Positions 1 through 7,129 are shown, counted from the stretch's first letter. The stretch: DNA of 11,226 nucleotides from Pleurotus ostreatus/Saccharomyces cerevisiae fusant (GCA_024196135.1 JAMQCK010001170.1:1-11226); one strand, 5' to 3'. Numbers and translations are program-made. The notes: generated from the letters alone by a model not told the origin.

Positions 1-799
1 AACGCGGTTTCGCGCGCCTTATTCTATGGTGAGTACGTCCACAATCGTCATGCTTGATTTTCTTGACGGTCTTGAGGGAGATCGGTCGAGTCCTCTCGGG
101 CAATAGCGGGCCGCGGTCAAGCCTTCAAACTTGACGACGGCCGACCTCAACCCTTGTCGTCCCTGACGACGACGAGTATGGTCTCATCATCGTCTTCGTC
201 GGTGAGTTTGCACTCTTCTCGTCGCCATCTGCGTACTAATCAACGAGCTCATAGGGCTCTACGCTGCTCGACGCCCCCAAACCCTTCCTTTGCTCCCGAC
301 GCGACTTCGACGATGCCCGAGCGTTGTCCGTGTCGGTGAGCCAGGTCCCCTTCAGTTACCCCACGCGACTCACATCGAAGCAGACGATGAGCGCAGTGCT
401 CACGCAGCCGTCTCCCGCCATGCCCATACCCCAACGTCGACGTCTGCGCACCCCTCGACGGCTGCGGTCGCCACCCCCAACGATTCAGAACACCCCCCGG
501 CCCGTCTAGGCCCTTCGCCCGGGTCATTCCCACAGCACGCGAAGGCCGTGTCTCGCAGGTGGATGGTAGCCTAACCGGTCGTGACGTCGTACGAGTGACG
601 AAGAAGACTCGTGAGTGTATAAAACCGCGTCGGGTTCGACACTGTATGGGAATTTTCCATCGCACCCCCCACTTTCCCGTCGCGCTAACTCGGTTTCAGA
701 TGCCATTTCCGTTGACCCCAGGCCGTCGGAAGGCATGTACACGCACCCGCGAGCAAGAACGCAACGAAGGGGGTCTACCCTCGGTCTTGGTGGGCACAG
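1..799 (+). CDS. Continuation of the junction-spanning gene, exons 1 to about 5
   Basis: In left-copy coordinates exon 1 ends at 28, exon 2 is 77-201 and exon 3 is 255-335 (27 codons, phase 0 at both ends). After the donor at 336 there are two choices. An acceptor at 383 gives a final exon 384-509 ending in TAG and a 179-residue protein. An acceptor at 396 gives exon 397-610, which stays open for 71 codons, contains the stretch RVIPTAREGRVSQVDGSLTG, and joins through intron 611-699 to exon 700-799. By choosing among acceptors the frame can be carried on to a TAA at 1252-1254. I prefer the longer reading because its composition is more protein-like, but the sequence does not decide. Function unknown; no family recognised. 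Confidence 0.4.
29..76 (+). other. Coding intron 1 of the junction gene
   Basis: Donor GTGAGT at 29-34, branch-like CTTGAC and acceptor TTGAG ending at 76 (48 nt). The acceptor is weak, but the flanking exons join in frame (phase 1). The same intron occurs at 10950-10997. Confidence 0.45.
202..254 (+). other. Coding intron 2 of the junction gene
   Basis: Donor GTGAGT at 202-207, an excellent branch site (TACTAAT, followed about 15 bases later by the ATAG acceptor ending at 254), 53 nt. Phase 0 on both sides. This is one of the best introns in the window. The same intron occurs at 11123-11175. Confidence 0.75.
336..396 (+). other. Coding intron 3, two possible acceptors
   Basis: Donor GTGAGC at 336. 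Branch-like ACTCAC is followed by CAG ending at 383 (48 nt) or CAG ending at 396 (61 nt). The two acceptors are 13 bases apart, so they give different frames: the first leads to a stop at 507-509, the second to a long open exon up to 610. Confidence 0.45.
611..699 (+). other. Coding intron 4
   Basis: Donor GTGAGT at 611, branch-like GCTAAC, then TTTCAG ending at 699 (89 nt). The upstream exon leaves phase 1. Joined in that phase, the downstream exon 700-799 is open to the next donor. Confidence 0.6.
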
Positions 800-858
800 G
801 TGAGTTGCGCTCACCCCCCGATCGCATCCAAAACCACACTGTCCCCCCTCTGAGATAG
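800..858 (+). other. Intron of the module array
   Basis: Donor GTGAGT at 800 and acceptor GATAG ending at 858 (59 nt), with a poor branch candidate (TCTGAG) too near the acceptor. A later CAG at 882-884 is an alternative acceptor that keeps the upstream frame open. Confidence 0.4.
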
Positions 859-977
859 ATTATCGACATCTTCTCGGCCGTCAGACGCATGCGCCAGCTC
901 CCTCTGCTGAGTCCAAGGAGGGAGGAGGGTGGTAGCCTTCGCCGACGAGTGAATGAGAGGGGCGTTGCTGCGCGCTG

Positions 978-1040
978 GTGAGTTTCGCTTAACACACCCT
1001 AAGCTCGCTGACCCTCCTTTCTCTACGATTTTCCTCAAAG
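978..1040 (+). other. Intron of the module array (63 nt)
   Basis: Donor GTGAGT, branch-like GCTGAC, pyrimidine-rich tail and AAAG acceptor ending at 1040. It is the first of three consecutive introns of exactly 63 nt. Confidence 0.6.
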
Positions 1041-1448
1041 CCCCGACCGCCGGAGGCGTGCGTGCGATCCAACGGATGGACTATGCGAAGGGGGAGGGGG
1101 TCCTACCTCCTTGGGGCGAGGAAACGCGGTGGGAGGGGGTGGGACGGTGGGTGAGCGATGCGCTCCTCCTAAATTTCCACGAAATATACTCATTGAACCC
1201 ATCTTTCGACTAGGTGGAGCAGGCGGAAGCATGCGTGCGCTGCCTCGGGCGTAACATGCGACGGGGGGAGGGGTGAGGGGGACACGCGGACGCACCCAGA
1301 CGGAAGAAGGGGGCGAAACCATCGGTAAGCTTCACCCTACGCCTTGTTTTCGTCGAGGCGCACTGACATCTTCCCCTTTGCCGCTAGGTTAGACCGCCGG
1401 AGGAACGCGTGGGCATCCTCGCTCGGGAAAGACCGCGTCGAGGGTGGG
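1041..1448 (+). CDS. Three array exons forming one open frame (internal gene segment)
   Basis: Exons 1041-1150, 1214-1324 and 1388-1448, joined by two 63-nt introns, give 94 codons without a stop. The exons contain the repeat motif (PRPPEACV in the first). Codons are rich in Arg and Gly and I recognise no domain. A competing frame through exon 1041-1150 meets TAA at 1252-1254 in the next exon. The segment probably belongs to the gene starting at 10742, but the connection through 800-1040 does not keep one frame with the most obvious splice sites. Confidence 0.35.
1151..1213 (+). other. Intron of the module array (63 nt)
   Basis: Donor GTGAGC at 1151, branch-like ATTGAAC and acceptor CTAG ending at 1213. 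Exon 1041-1150 joins exon 1214-1324 in an open frame across it. Confidence 0.6.
1325..1387 (+). other. Intron of the module array (63 nt)
   Basis: Donor GTAAGC at 1325, branch ACTGAC, a pyrimidine-rich stretch and CTAG ending at 1387. It has all the expected signals and is followed by a repeat-motif exon. Confidence 0.65.
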
Positions 1449-1524
1449 GTGCCCTCCTTGCCATGCGCGTTGACGTAGTCGCACTAATCCCTTTTTCGAA
1501 GGATTTCTTAACGCATTTACGCTG

Positions 1525-2200
1525 ACCCCAAACCGCCGGAGGCCTGCGCGGGTACCCTCGGCGAAAGGTGCGACGGGGGCGGGGTGCCCTCCCCCCTCCT
1601 CTGTCAAGAACATACTGACCCCCCTCAGGCGATTATTGAATGACTTCGCGCCGCCAGAGGCGTGCGTGAGCTACCCTGGTGAATGCTGCGAAGAGGGTGG
1701 GGGCCCTTCGCCTCTACGAAATGCGTTAAGCGGGGGCACCTTGACCCCTCGTTGGACAATTTTACCGTGCCGAAGCCGTCCGACGAAGGTGGGGGTCCCC
1801 CTTCACCTGCTTTTTTGTACGATAAGATACTAACCACACTTTGAGCCCTTTTTAGACGACTTTTGGACTAGATCGAGCCGCCGGAGGCGAGCGCGGGCTC
1901 CCTCGGTGAGGAATGCGACGAGGGTGGAGTCACCCTCTCACCCCCTCCCTTTGTCACAAATATGCTGACCCCCTTTCAGGAGTTTATTGAGCGAATTTTC
2001 GGCGAGGTCGAGCCGCCGGAGGCGCGCGAGAGGTCTCTCGATGAAGGGTGCGAAGAGGGTGGGGAACCCTTCCCCTCCTCATCTCCTCTGGGACCCAAAA
2101 AGAACCTCGAGGCCCCATCGGGACCTTGCTGGCGCGATTTTTCCGCGAGGGCGAGCCGCCGGAGGCGCGCGCGGGGTCTTCGGTGAAGGATTCGACGAGG
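1525..2200 (+). CDS. Repeat-motif exon-like segments, frame not resolved
   Basis: Four copies read in one sense as a similar acidic peptide: KPPEACAGTLGERCDGGG from 1530, APPEACVSYPGECCEEGGG from 1648, EPPEASAGSLGEECDEGG from 1876 and EPPEARERSLDEGCEEGG from 2010. A fifth copy from 2153 starts EPPEARAGSS and then shifts frame by one base. Acceptors precede several of them (CAG ending 1628, TAG ending 1855 or 1872, CAG ending 1979), but the donors are poor (GTGCCC, GTCACC). This could be a diverging coding array, a decayed one, or non-coding DNA derived from it. Confidence 0.3.
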
Positions 2201-2256
2201 GTGGACCACCCTCCCTCCGTACACCCCCTTTCGCTGGGGTTCGGCATACCTTGCAG

Positions 2257-2996
2257 CGGTCGGAGGCACGCGCGAGCTCCCTATATGAGCAAGACGCCGA
2301 GGGCAGGGTGCCCTTCCTTTTCTTTTCTAGCTAACGGAGCATGTTGACTCCTTTTCAGACGACGTCTCGGGCGGGGCGAGTCGCCGAAGGCGCGCGAGGG
2401 TCTCTCAGCGAAGGGGGTAGGCGCCCAAGCGAAAAGGTACATCTCTTTCGCCTTCTTCTCGACGTGCTGACCATCCTTTAGGCTTTATTTTCTGCTTCCG
2501 CATTGGCATCCGACGCGTTGAGGGCATGCTCATCCCTTGCTGCTACACGGGGAAACGTGAGGGAGGGAAGGGCGCTTTTGCAGACCAAAGTGAGTCTGCC
2601 TTTTGCTTCATCAAATGCACGAGTATGGACGAAGTATCTGACCTACCTTCGACAGGTTTCCTTCACATCTGACCGCAGGGGTGCGCCGCACTCCGCCTCG
2701 GTAAGGAGAGCGATGGGGTGGGGGCTTTGCGACTGTACCCTCGCCGCTTTGTGGGTTATGGCGAAGGAGCGCCACCCCCGGCGTCGCTCTCCTTCGCACG
2801 CCACGCCACACGAGACCACCAAGCTCAGGTGTGCATCGCACCACCTCCCTTGCGCGTCGCGTCGCTTTTCACTCTCGCGCTGCAGGAGCCATCTCGCGAG
2901 GTAAGTAACACTGATTTCTTCGCTTTTTCGACACAGAAGCGCCGCATCAGAGCGGGGGCCGCGCGCTTTGGGGTATCGTGCTCGCGCAGCATGTAA
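2257..2996 (+). CDS. 3' coding part of the junction-spanning gene (six phase-0 exons, TAA)
   Basis: Exons 2257-2307, 2359-2436, 2482-2589, 2656-2700, 2829-2900 and 2937-2996 all start and end in phase 0. Together they form 137 codons plus a TAA stop at 2994-2996. Introns are 51, 45, 66, 128 and 36 nt; the 45- and 66-nt ones have good donors and CTGAC branches, the 128- and 36-nt ones are weaker. The last intron is in frame and may be retained. The first two exons still carry the array motif (RSEARASSLYEQ; RVAEGARGSLSEGG); the later ones are unique, with an Ala/Leu-rich stretch after 2482. No known domain. An AATAAA follows at 3181. The link to the 5' part is inferred. Confidence 0.4.
2437..2481 (+). 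other. Intron (GT-AG, 45 nt)
   Basis: Donor GTACAT at 2437, branch TGCTGAC about 17 bases before the TTTAG acceptor ending at 2481. Phase 0. In the frame of the flanking exons the intron carries a stop at its end, so splicing is needed to continue. Confidence 0.55.
2590..2655 (+). other. Intron (GT-AG, 66 nt)
   Basis: Donor GTGAGT at 2590, branch TCTGACC and GACAG acceptor ending at 2655. It is 3n long and has no in-frame stop, so retained and spliced forms would both be open. Confidence 0.65.
2901..2936 (+). other. Very short possible intron (36 nt)
   Basis: A perfect GTAAGT donor at 2901, an ACTGAT branch candidate and a T-rich tail before CACAG ending at 2936. The signals are good but 36 nt is short for a spliceosomal intron in fungi. 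It is in frame and open if retained. Confidence 0.4.
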
Positions 2997-3474
2997 TGAC
3001 CTCTTCACCCCTTCTAGAATCCCCGCACCGCTCATCTCCACCCTCGCGCGTCAACGCAAATTTCGAAGGATCCGAGAAGCACAGGCCCCTTGACCCGGTT
3101 GGAAGCGGTTTTGCTATGCCTCCTCGTAGATATTTCTTCGTACACTCGTAGCTGTCGCGATGTACACACGTAGATACTCGAATAAACACGTTTACTGCCC
3201 CCGCTTCGACTTGGAGAGAAAGGCTCGTGAGTGCGAATTTGTGGCGAGGCATTCCCTCCTCCCGCCGCGGGCGGACTGTCGATGAGTCTGGGTCATCCAG
3301 TTCGCCTGCGCACGCTGCGACACGAGCTTGACTTGTGCACGACTCCTCGTCGTTCTCGCGAGCGTCGAGCGGCCTCGAGGTGGGGCTTATCACCCTCCTC
3401 CTTGCTGAATCGCGCTCTTCCTCGCGCCGAGTCGTAAGCCCCACGATGACAATTTCAAAGGCATCCCGTTCGAG
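2947..3474 (-). other. Antisense open stretch without a good start
   Basis: On the minus strand the frame is open for 175 codons, from just after a TAG (3475-3477) to the stop at 2947. It has no ATG for over 80 codons and no convincing acceptor before it. The translation is charged (Arg/Glu/Asp-rich). It overlaps the likely last exon and 3' end of the plus-strand unit. In DNA this GC-rich such stretches arise by chance, so I do not call a gene. It is listed because it is the longest open frame after the methyltransferase. Confidence 0.15.
3118..3200 (+). terminator. Possible 3' end / polyadenylation region of the plus-strand unit
   Basis: AATAAA at 3181-3186 lies 185 bases after the TAA at 2994-2996. 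It is preceded by an A/T-richer stretch with repeated GTAGATA-like and TGTACA sequences, which resemble fungal upstream efficiency elements. No cleavage site can be fixed. Confidence 0.4.
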
Positions 3475-3738
3475 CTATCTACTACACGGAGGTGTGCACG
3501 ACCCACGCAACCTACGCGAAGGTGCACGCGTCCTACGGTAAACCCCCCTCCCCCCGCCTCCCTCTCAGCCTTCGTCCTCCCTTCTCCTTTCGCCCACCCC
3601 CCTCACCTCGCTCGTCCTGCTCCCCGGCGTCTTCTGCACCTCCTCGCGCGCCTTCCGCCCTGCTTTGCGCGTCTTCCCGCCCCTTCTCGCACGCCCCCGC
3701 GTCCTCCCCTGCGTCGTTGGGCCCACCTTCAATAAATG
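3200..3738. other. Intergenic region with pyrimidine-rich tract
   Basis: No supported gene. From about 3540 to 3720 the plus strand is nearly all C and T with few purines, so the minus strand is a G/A-rich 3' flank of the methyltransferase gene. An AATAAA occurs on the plus strand at 3731-3736. No AATAAA is visible on the minus strand just beyond the methyltransferase stop, so its 3' processing signal is not identified. Confidence 0.5.
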
Positions 3739-4944
3739 CTAGCTCGAGTTCCAGCCAATCCGATAGTATGCATACCGCACGATCTCTCCCTTCACCCCAC
3801 TCCCAGCGTCGCACATGATCAATTCCTTCGACTTGATCACGAGCTCGGGCGACGACGATGCATTCGACGCGTCCACGAATCCCGAGGCTTGTGGCGCGGT
3901 CGCAAATACGGATTCAATGGTGCTCGATTCGTTGTCGAAGGTGGGCCGAAGTGGGATGACGAGGTGGAAGGTCGGCGGTGGCATGGTATGGTCGGACGTC
4001 TGCTCCGCCGGCTTGCGCAGGAGTCTCTCTAGACAGCCCTTGATCCACGTCGCGTGCTCGGCCTCGTAGACGATGTCGGCGCCGAGGACGACGTCGAATG
4101 GCTCGTCGAGGGGCGCTGGTGGCGCTGACTCCCGCGTGAAGGCCTCCCAGTCTAGGCGGTGGCACTCGAACGACATCCCGCTGGCACCGTCCGCGGGGAG
4201 GTTCGAGCGGATATTTGAGGCAAGGTTCTGCAAGACCGAGTCGTAAAAGTCGGTCGCGACGACTTGGGCGTCGGGGATCCCCAGACCGTGCACCACCTTC
4301 CCCGCGGCGATCCCGACGAGGCCCGTCCCCGCCCCTAGCTCGAGCACGCGCAGGCCGCGCGGAGCGTCGGGGGCGAACCCGAAGCTTGCAGGGTCCTCTG
4401 CGATGGCCTCTGCCAGCACGCACGCTCCGCCCCACGTCTGCGCGCCGACGCTGTGGAAGTCGTGGTTGTCGAGCGGGATGTCCGTGAGGCGTACGTCGAC
4501 GGACGGAGCTAACTTCGGGTGCGTGGCCGGGAAGGAGAAATCGCGCGTGAGGATGCCGGCAGAAGCGGGGCCTGCGCAGAGTGCGATGAGCGACGTCGCG
4601 TCGTCGAGGGTCTGTTCTGGGACCTCTTCCAGGCAGCTGAGGTGTACCACCAGCGCGTTAAGCCATCGTAAGGAGAAGGTCCGCTCGAATGCATCTGCAC
4701 GAAGCTCGTCGGCGGCCTCGACGTCGTCCGATATGGATATGTCCGCCGTGAGTTTGACGCGCTCCTCGTCCAGCACAGACTCGCGTATACGAGAAGACCC
4801 TCTGACCTGAGGATTGTAGATCTTGCGCAGATATGCGACGCAATTCGAAAGCTCCTCGGGTGTTTCTCGAGAAATGCGCGCTATAGCAGGCAGCCGAGTC
4901 GATGGTGCCGCGAGCCTGTCTGGAGCTTGCGTCTGGAGTATCAT
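3739..4944 (-). CDS. Class I SAM-dependent methyltransferase, family 16 (lysine methyltransferase-like)
   Basis: A single uninterrupted 401-codon frame from ATG (4944) to TAG (3739). Residues 80-135 form a helical N-terminal region (AFERTFSLRWLNALVV). Residues 152-181 hold the conserved entry to the fold, including LTDIPLDNHDF and QTWGGACVLAEAI. The SAM-binding motif I is LELGAGTGLVG at 201-211, the acidic post-I position is in ATDF at 230-233, and DIVY at 290-293 matches the D-x-x-Y signature typical of family-16 protein methyltransferases. The C-terminus ends VRYAYYRIGW. Related fungal proteins methylate lysines of translation factors or other proteins; the substrate here cannot be read from sequence. 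The likely location is cytosolic or nuclear, as there is no signal peptide or membrane segment. It has no intron, unlike the neighbouring unit. The start is preceded by a C/T-rich leader. Nothing is missing from the catalytic core. The family is secure; exact orthology (EFM2-like, Rrg1-like) is open. Confidence 0.93.
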   Translation of the reverse strand: MILQTQAPDRLAAPSTRLPAIARISRETPEELSNCVAYLRKIYNPQVRGSSRIRESVLDEERVKLTADISISDDVEAADELRADAFERTFSLRWLNALVVHLSCLEEVPEQTLDDATSLIALCAGPASAGILTRDFSFPATHPKLAPSVDVRLTDIPLDNHDFHSVGAQTWGGACVLAEAIAEDPASFGFAPDAPRGLRVLELGAGTGLVGIAAGKVVHGLGIPDAQVVATDFYDSVLQNLASNIRSNLPADGASGMSFECHRLDWEAFTRESAPPAPLDEPFDVVLGADIVYEAEHATWIKGCLERLLRKPAEQTSDHTMPPPTFHLVIPLRPTFDNESSTIESVFATAPQASGFVDASNASSSPELVIKSKELIMCDAGSGVKGEIVRYAYYRIGWNSS

Positions 4945-5342
4945 AGGAGAGGAATGACCTTAGGGGAGGACAAAAGAGCGACACGGTGAGGAATCGGAAT
5001 TGTCGCGGGCGAAGATGCGCACCAGTGACGTTGCTCCCGCACGGCCCTCGCTCTCTGCCCCACGGCCGGACCGCGTCATGTCGGTGGTCGACGGTCGACA
5101 TTCGACGGTCGACGATCGCCTGTCAAGCTGTCAGCCGCAGGCGCACGGACACACAGACGCCCACACTCACGACGTCATGGGGGGATCCGCGTCCGCCGCC
5201 GTCGCTGGTACTTGTGCGCGACGCGCTGCTTCCAGGCGCCCGTTCTCGCTGCGGTCGCGCCGCCGCCGAGCACAGGGTGAGCAAAGGGTGAGCCAAGGGT
5301 CCTCCGGCGCGCCCCGCGTGACGTGACGCGAGTTCAACCAGG
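4945..5342 (-). promoter_or_regulatory. Upstream region of the methyltransferase gene
   Basis: The 40 bases before the ATG at 4944 are C/T-rich on the minus strand, as expected around a fungal transcription start. No clear TATA box is visible. Further up, TCGACGGTCGAC occurs twice (5088-5099 and 5102-5113). TGACG-type half sites occur near 5165-5175 and 5316-5332, where the plus strand reads GTGACGTGACG; such sites suit bZIP factors. All of this is pattern matching only. Confidence 0.4.
5088..5113. repeat. 12-bp direct repeat with palindromic SalI-like cores
   Basis: TCGACGGTCGAC at 5088-5099 is repeated exactly at 5102-5113, 14 bases apart. Each copy contains GTCGAC palindromes. It sits about 150 bases upstream of the methyltransferase start and could be a paired protein-binding site. 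Confidence 0.6.
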
Positions 5343-5645
5343 ATGCTTCCTTTTCTGGAGGGATTGAAAAGTTTCGCAAGTACGACCTCCTCAACATCGT
5401 ATCTCGCGATCCGCTGCGCCCACGCTCTTCGGGTAAGGTCCGCTGGGTGCGTATTCCTCAAACTAAGAGGTGCCCCAAGTCTCGTGTCCTTGCCATCCCT
5501 CCTTCCTCCTCAATTCCCTCCGAGCTCGGTGAGAAAGCGTGACATTTCCACTCCAACAATTGTGCAGGGGCGGGTTTTCCTTCGATTCTTGTCGTCCAAA
5601 GGGTCTGTTGGAGGGTGTGGTCCTGCCGACCTCTCTGCAAGCTAG
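5343..5645 (+). CDS. Possible small protein, unknown
   Basis: An ATG at 5343 opens a 100-codon frame to TAG at 5643-5645. A possible 39-nt in-frame intron lies at 5529-5567 (GTGAGA donor, GTGACAT branch-like, GTGCAG acceptor); splicing it would give 87 residues. The sequence starts MLPFLEGLKSFAS and has no recognised domain. A second plus-strand frame across 5325-5545 is also open and equally protein-like but lacks an ATG, which weakens the case. If real, it is divergent from the methyltransferase, with about 400 bases between the starts. Confidence 0.22.
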   Translation: MLPFLEGLKSFASTTSSTSYLAIRCAHALRVRSAGCVFLKLRGAPSLVSLPSLLPPQFPPSSVRKRDISTPTIVQGRVFLRFLSSKGSVGGCGPADLSAS

Positions 5646-6420
5646 CTAGTGAATGCCCTCCCTTTCTCCCCTCCCACCTATTTTTCTCTCCCCGTCACCC
5701 TCCTCTGCCACCAGCGCCCGCCATCATGGACCCAGCGCGCGGCATCACAGACCCCGCTCCGGCCGTCCCAAATCGTCCGACAGGCACCGTAATTGTTCCG
5801 TGATCTCAGTCGGATGTCGTTCGAGGGTCGGCCGCGAGCTCGGTACCCAAGTCCAGCCGCTCACCGGCTCCGTTCCGTGGCACGACTTCTGATTTACCTT
5901 TCGCGAGCTGATCCGGTCCTCGCTCTCGACTCGCCGATGGGTGGGGGATATAAGGGTGGGCGGGGGTGCCTCTGCTCATCAGGATCCGCTCATGACAATC
6001 AATTCCGCGGGACAGACCAGGAAGCTACAAGTACCAGAGGTAGGGGTGTGAGAGGACAGTGTGTCTCGACAGAGGTTGGCAGATGAGCAAAGTGGTGTAG
6101 TGGACAAGCTGAGAGGGTCGAAGGCGAGTTGAGAAGCCGACGGGCAAGATTACCCATGGTCGAGACTGCAGGGACGGTCGAGAGGCTGTTGAGGAGCTGA
6201 GAAGACTGGGGAGGATGATCCGTGTTCGAAGCTCAGTCGAGGTCGAGGCTGTCGAGTTGCCACAACGTCACTACTAAGCAAGTCTAGGCACTGGTGAGTT
6301 GAGACGAGCTCGAAGGAGTCGAACAAGCTTGAAGGAGCCAAGACAAGCCACATACATCTCAAGTCAGCTAGGAACAGATAGCACAGATAGCTCATATTGC
6401 ATAGTACACATGGCATAACA
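5646..6420. other. Non-coding stretch; weak TATA-like site and short repeats
   Basis: No supported gene. A TATAAG sequence occurs at 5949-5954 after a G-rich run, a possible core promoter for rightward transcription with no obvious target. From about 6000 the plus strand becomes purine-rich. A 19-bp imperfect tandem pair begins at 6308 and 6327 (GCTCGAAGGAGTCGAACAA type), and ACAGATAGC is repeated back to back near 6374-6391. Confidence 0.4.
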
Positions 6421-6502
6421 TGAGGGCAAGTATAGCGTGGTACAAAAGATCAGGACTTCAAAAAGTCAGCAAAGCGCTCACAAGGTCCGTGAGGCGCTCG
6501 GC

Positions 6503-6600
6503 AGGTGATCGAGGAGGTAGCACGACGCTCGGGAGGTGGTCGAGGAGGCAGCACGACGCTCGGGAGGTGGTCGAGAAGGTAGAACGACGCTCGGGAGGTC
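6503..6600 (+). repeat. 31-bp tandem repeat, three copies plus a partial
   Basis: Units at 6503-6533, 6534-6564 and 6565-6595 start AGGTG(A/G)TCGAG and end ACGACGCTCGGG. They differ at a few positions each. The start of a fourth unit follows at 6596. A half-unit resembling the end (GGCGCTCGG) precedes at about 6492. Function unknown. Confidence 0.85.
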
Positions 6601-7129
6601 ATCGGGGCGCTCCCATTGTCAGTAAGGTGCCCAGAGGTAATCCAGGCGCTCTCGGATAAGTAAAGCGGTCCAGACCGCGACACGTCGCTCGGCGGACGTT
6701 GATGGGTTGCTATATTGATTGCGAGGCTTCAAATGTCGTGTGGGGGGCTTCGGGTGGTGCTGTAGTGCTTGACTGGTGTTGTAGCACTCGAGGTGTTGTA
6801 GCGTTCGGACAGCTGGAGAGAGGTCTCGGCCAGCTTGAGAGACGTGATGGGGAGCATGTGTGGAGGAAGCACTGGACCGCTTGAGGCGAGCCAGATGCAG
6901 TCGAGAGCGTCAGGTGTAAGGACGAGGCAGAGGTTTTGTTGAAAGCAAGGGAGAGATTTGAGGGTGAGGGCGAAGGGGAGGTGAGCGAGTGATGGCAACG
7001 GGCGAGCTTGAGCGCGAAGACAAAGGCAACACTTGAGAGCGACTGTGAAGGTCACCCTCGTGAGCAAAGAGGCGATGCTGGAAGCAGAGAACGGAGAATT
7101 AGTGCTCAACTCGCGTGAAGAGGATGAAG

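Larger units (their letters stand above)
1..305. repeat. Terminal direct repeat, left copy
   Basis: These 305 bases are identical, base for base, to 10922-11226. The repeat has no TG...CA ends, no target-site duplication and no inverted termini, and it cuts through exons and introns of one gene, so it is not an LTR or insertion-sequence end. It is what a circular molecule, or a tandem array with a 10,921-bp unit, looks like when written out with overlap. It contains the end of coding exon 1, two introns (29-76, 202-254) and most of exon 3 of the gene that starts at 10742. Confidence 0.97.
720..2430 (+). repeat. Degenerate tandem array of exon-intron modules
   Basis: A core resembling GCCGCCGGAGGCGCGCGCG, followed by a G-rich stretch around GACGAGGGTGGGG, recurs about 13 times. 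Cores lie near 720, 883, 1047, 1219, 1394, 1533, 1651, 1767 (truncated), 1878, 2013, 2155, 2256 and 2382. Spacing is about 170-180 bp in the left part and about 100-145 bp in the right. Between cores there is usually a pyrimidine-rich stretch ending in a branch-like TGCTGAC or TACTGAC and a CAG or TAG acceptor. The unit is therefore a duplicated exon plus intron, not a simple satellite. Copies differ by substitutions and small indels, so reading frames are not uniformly kept. Confidence 0.75.

Noticed and set aside
1..305. Terminal repeats as LTRs of a retroelement or ends of a linear virus
   Set aside because: No TG/CA termini, primer-binding site, polypurine tract, reverse transcriptase, integrase or viral gene is visible, and the repeat cuts through exons.
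249..814. Minus-strand open frames opposite the first exons
   Set aside because: They oppose introns with good plus-strand signals, have poor starts and no recognisable sequence; GC-rich DNA gives open frames on both strands.
1976..2269. Minus-strand reading of the repeat array
   Set aside because: The array repeats read on the minus strand as Ser/Pro/Arg-rich frames, but all splice-like signals (branch plus CAG acceptor) point to the plus strand.
720..2430. CRISPR array or simple satellite
   Set aside because: Repeats are long, diverged and irregularly spaced, with intron signals between them; there are no short identical repeats with unique spacers.
3914..4435. Long second minus-strand frame inside the methyltransferase gene
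   Set aside because: Arg/Gly/Pro-rich shadow of the true coding frame, lacking conserved motifs.
4658..5101. Open frame extending upstream of the methyltransferase in another frame
   Set aside because: It overlaps the N-terminal coding sequence out of frame, and its upstream part covers the C/T-rich promoter.
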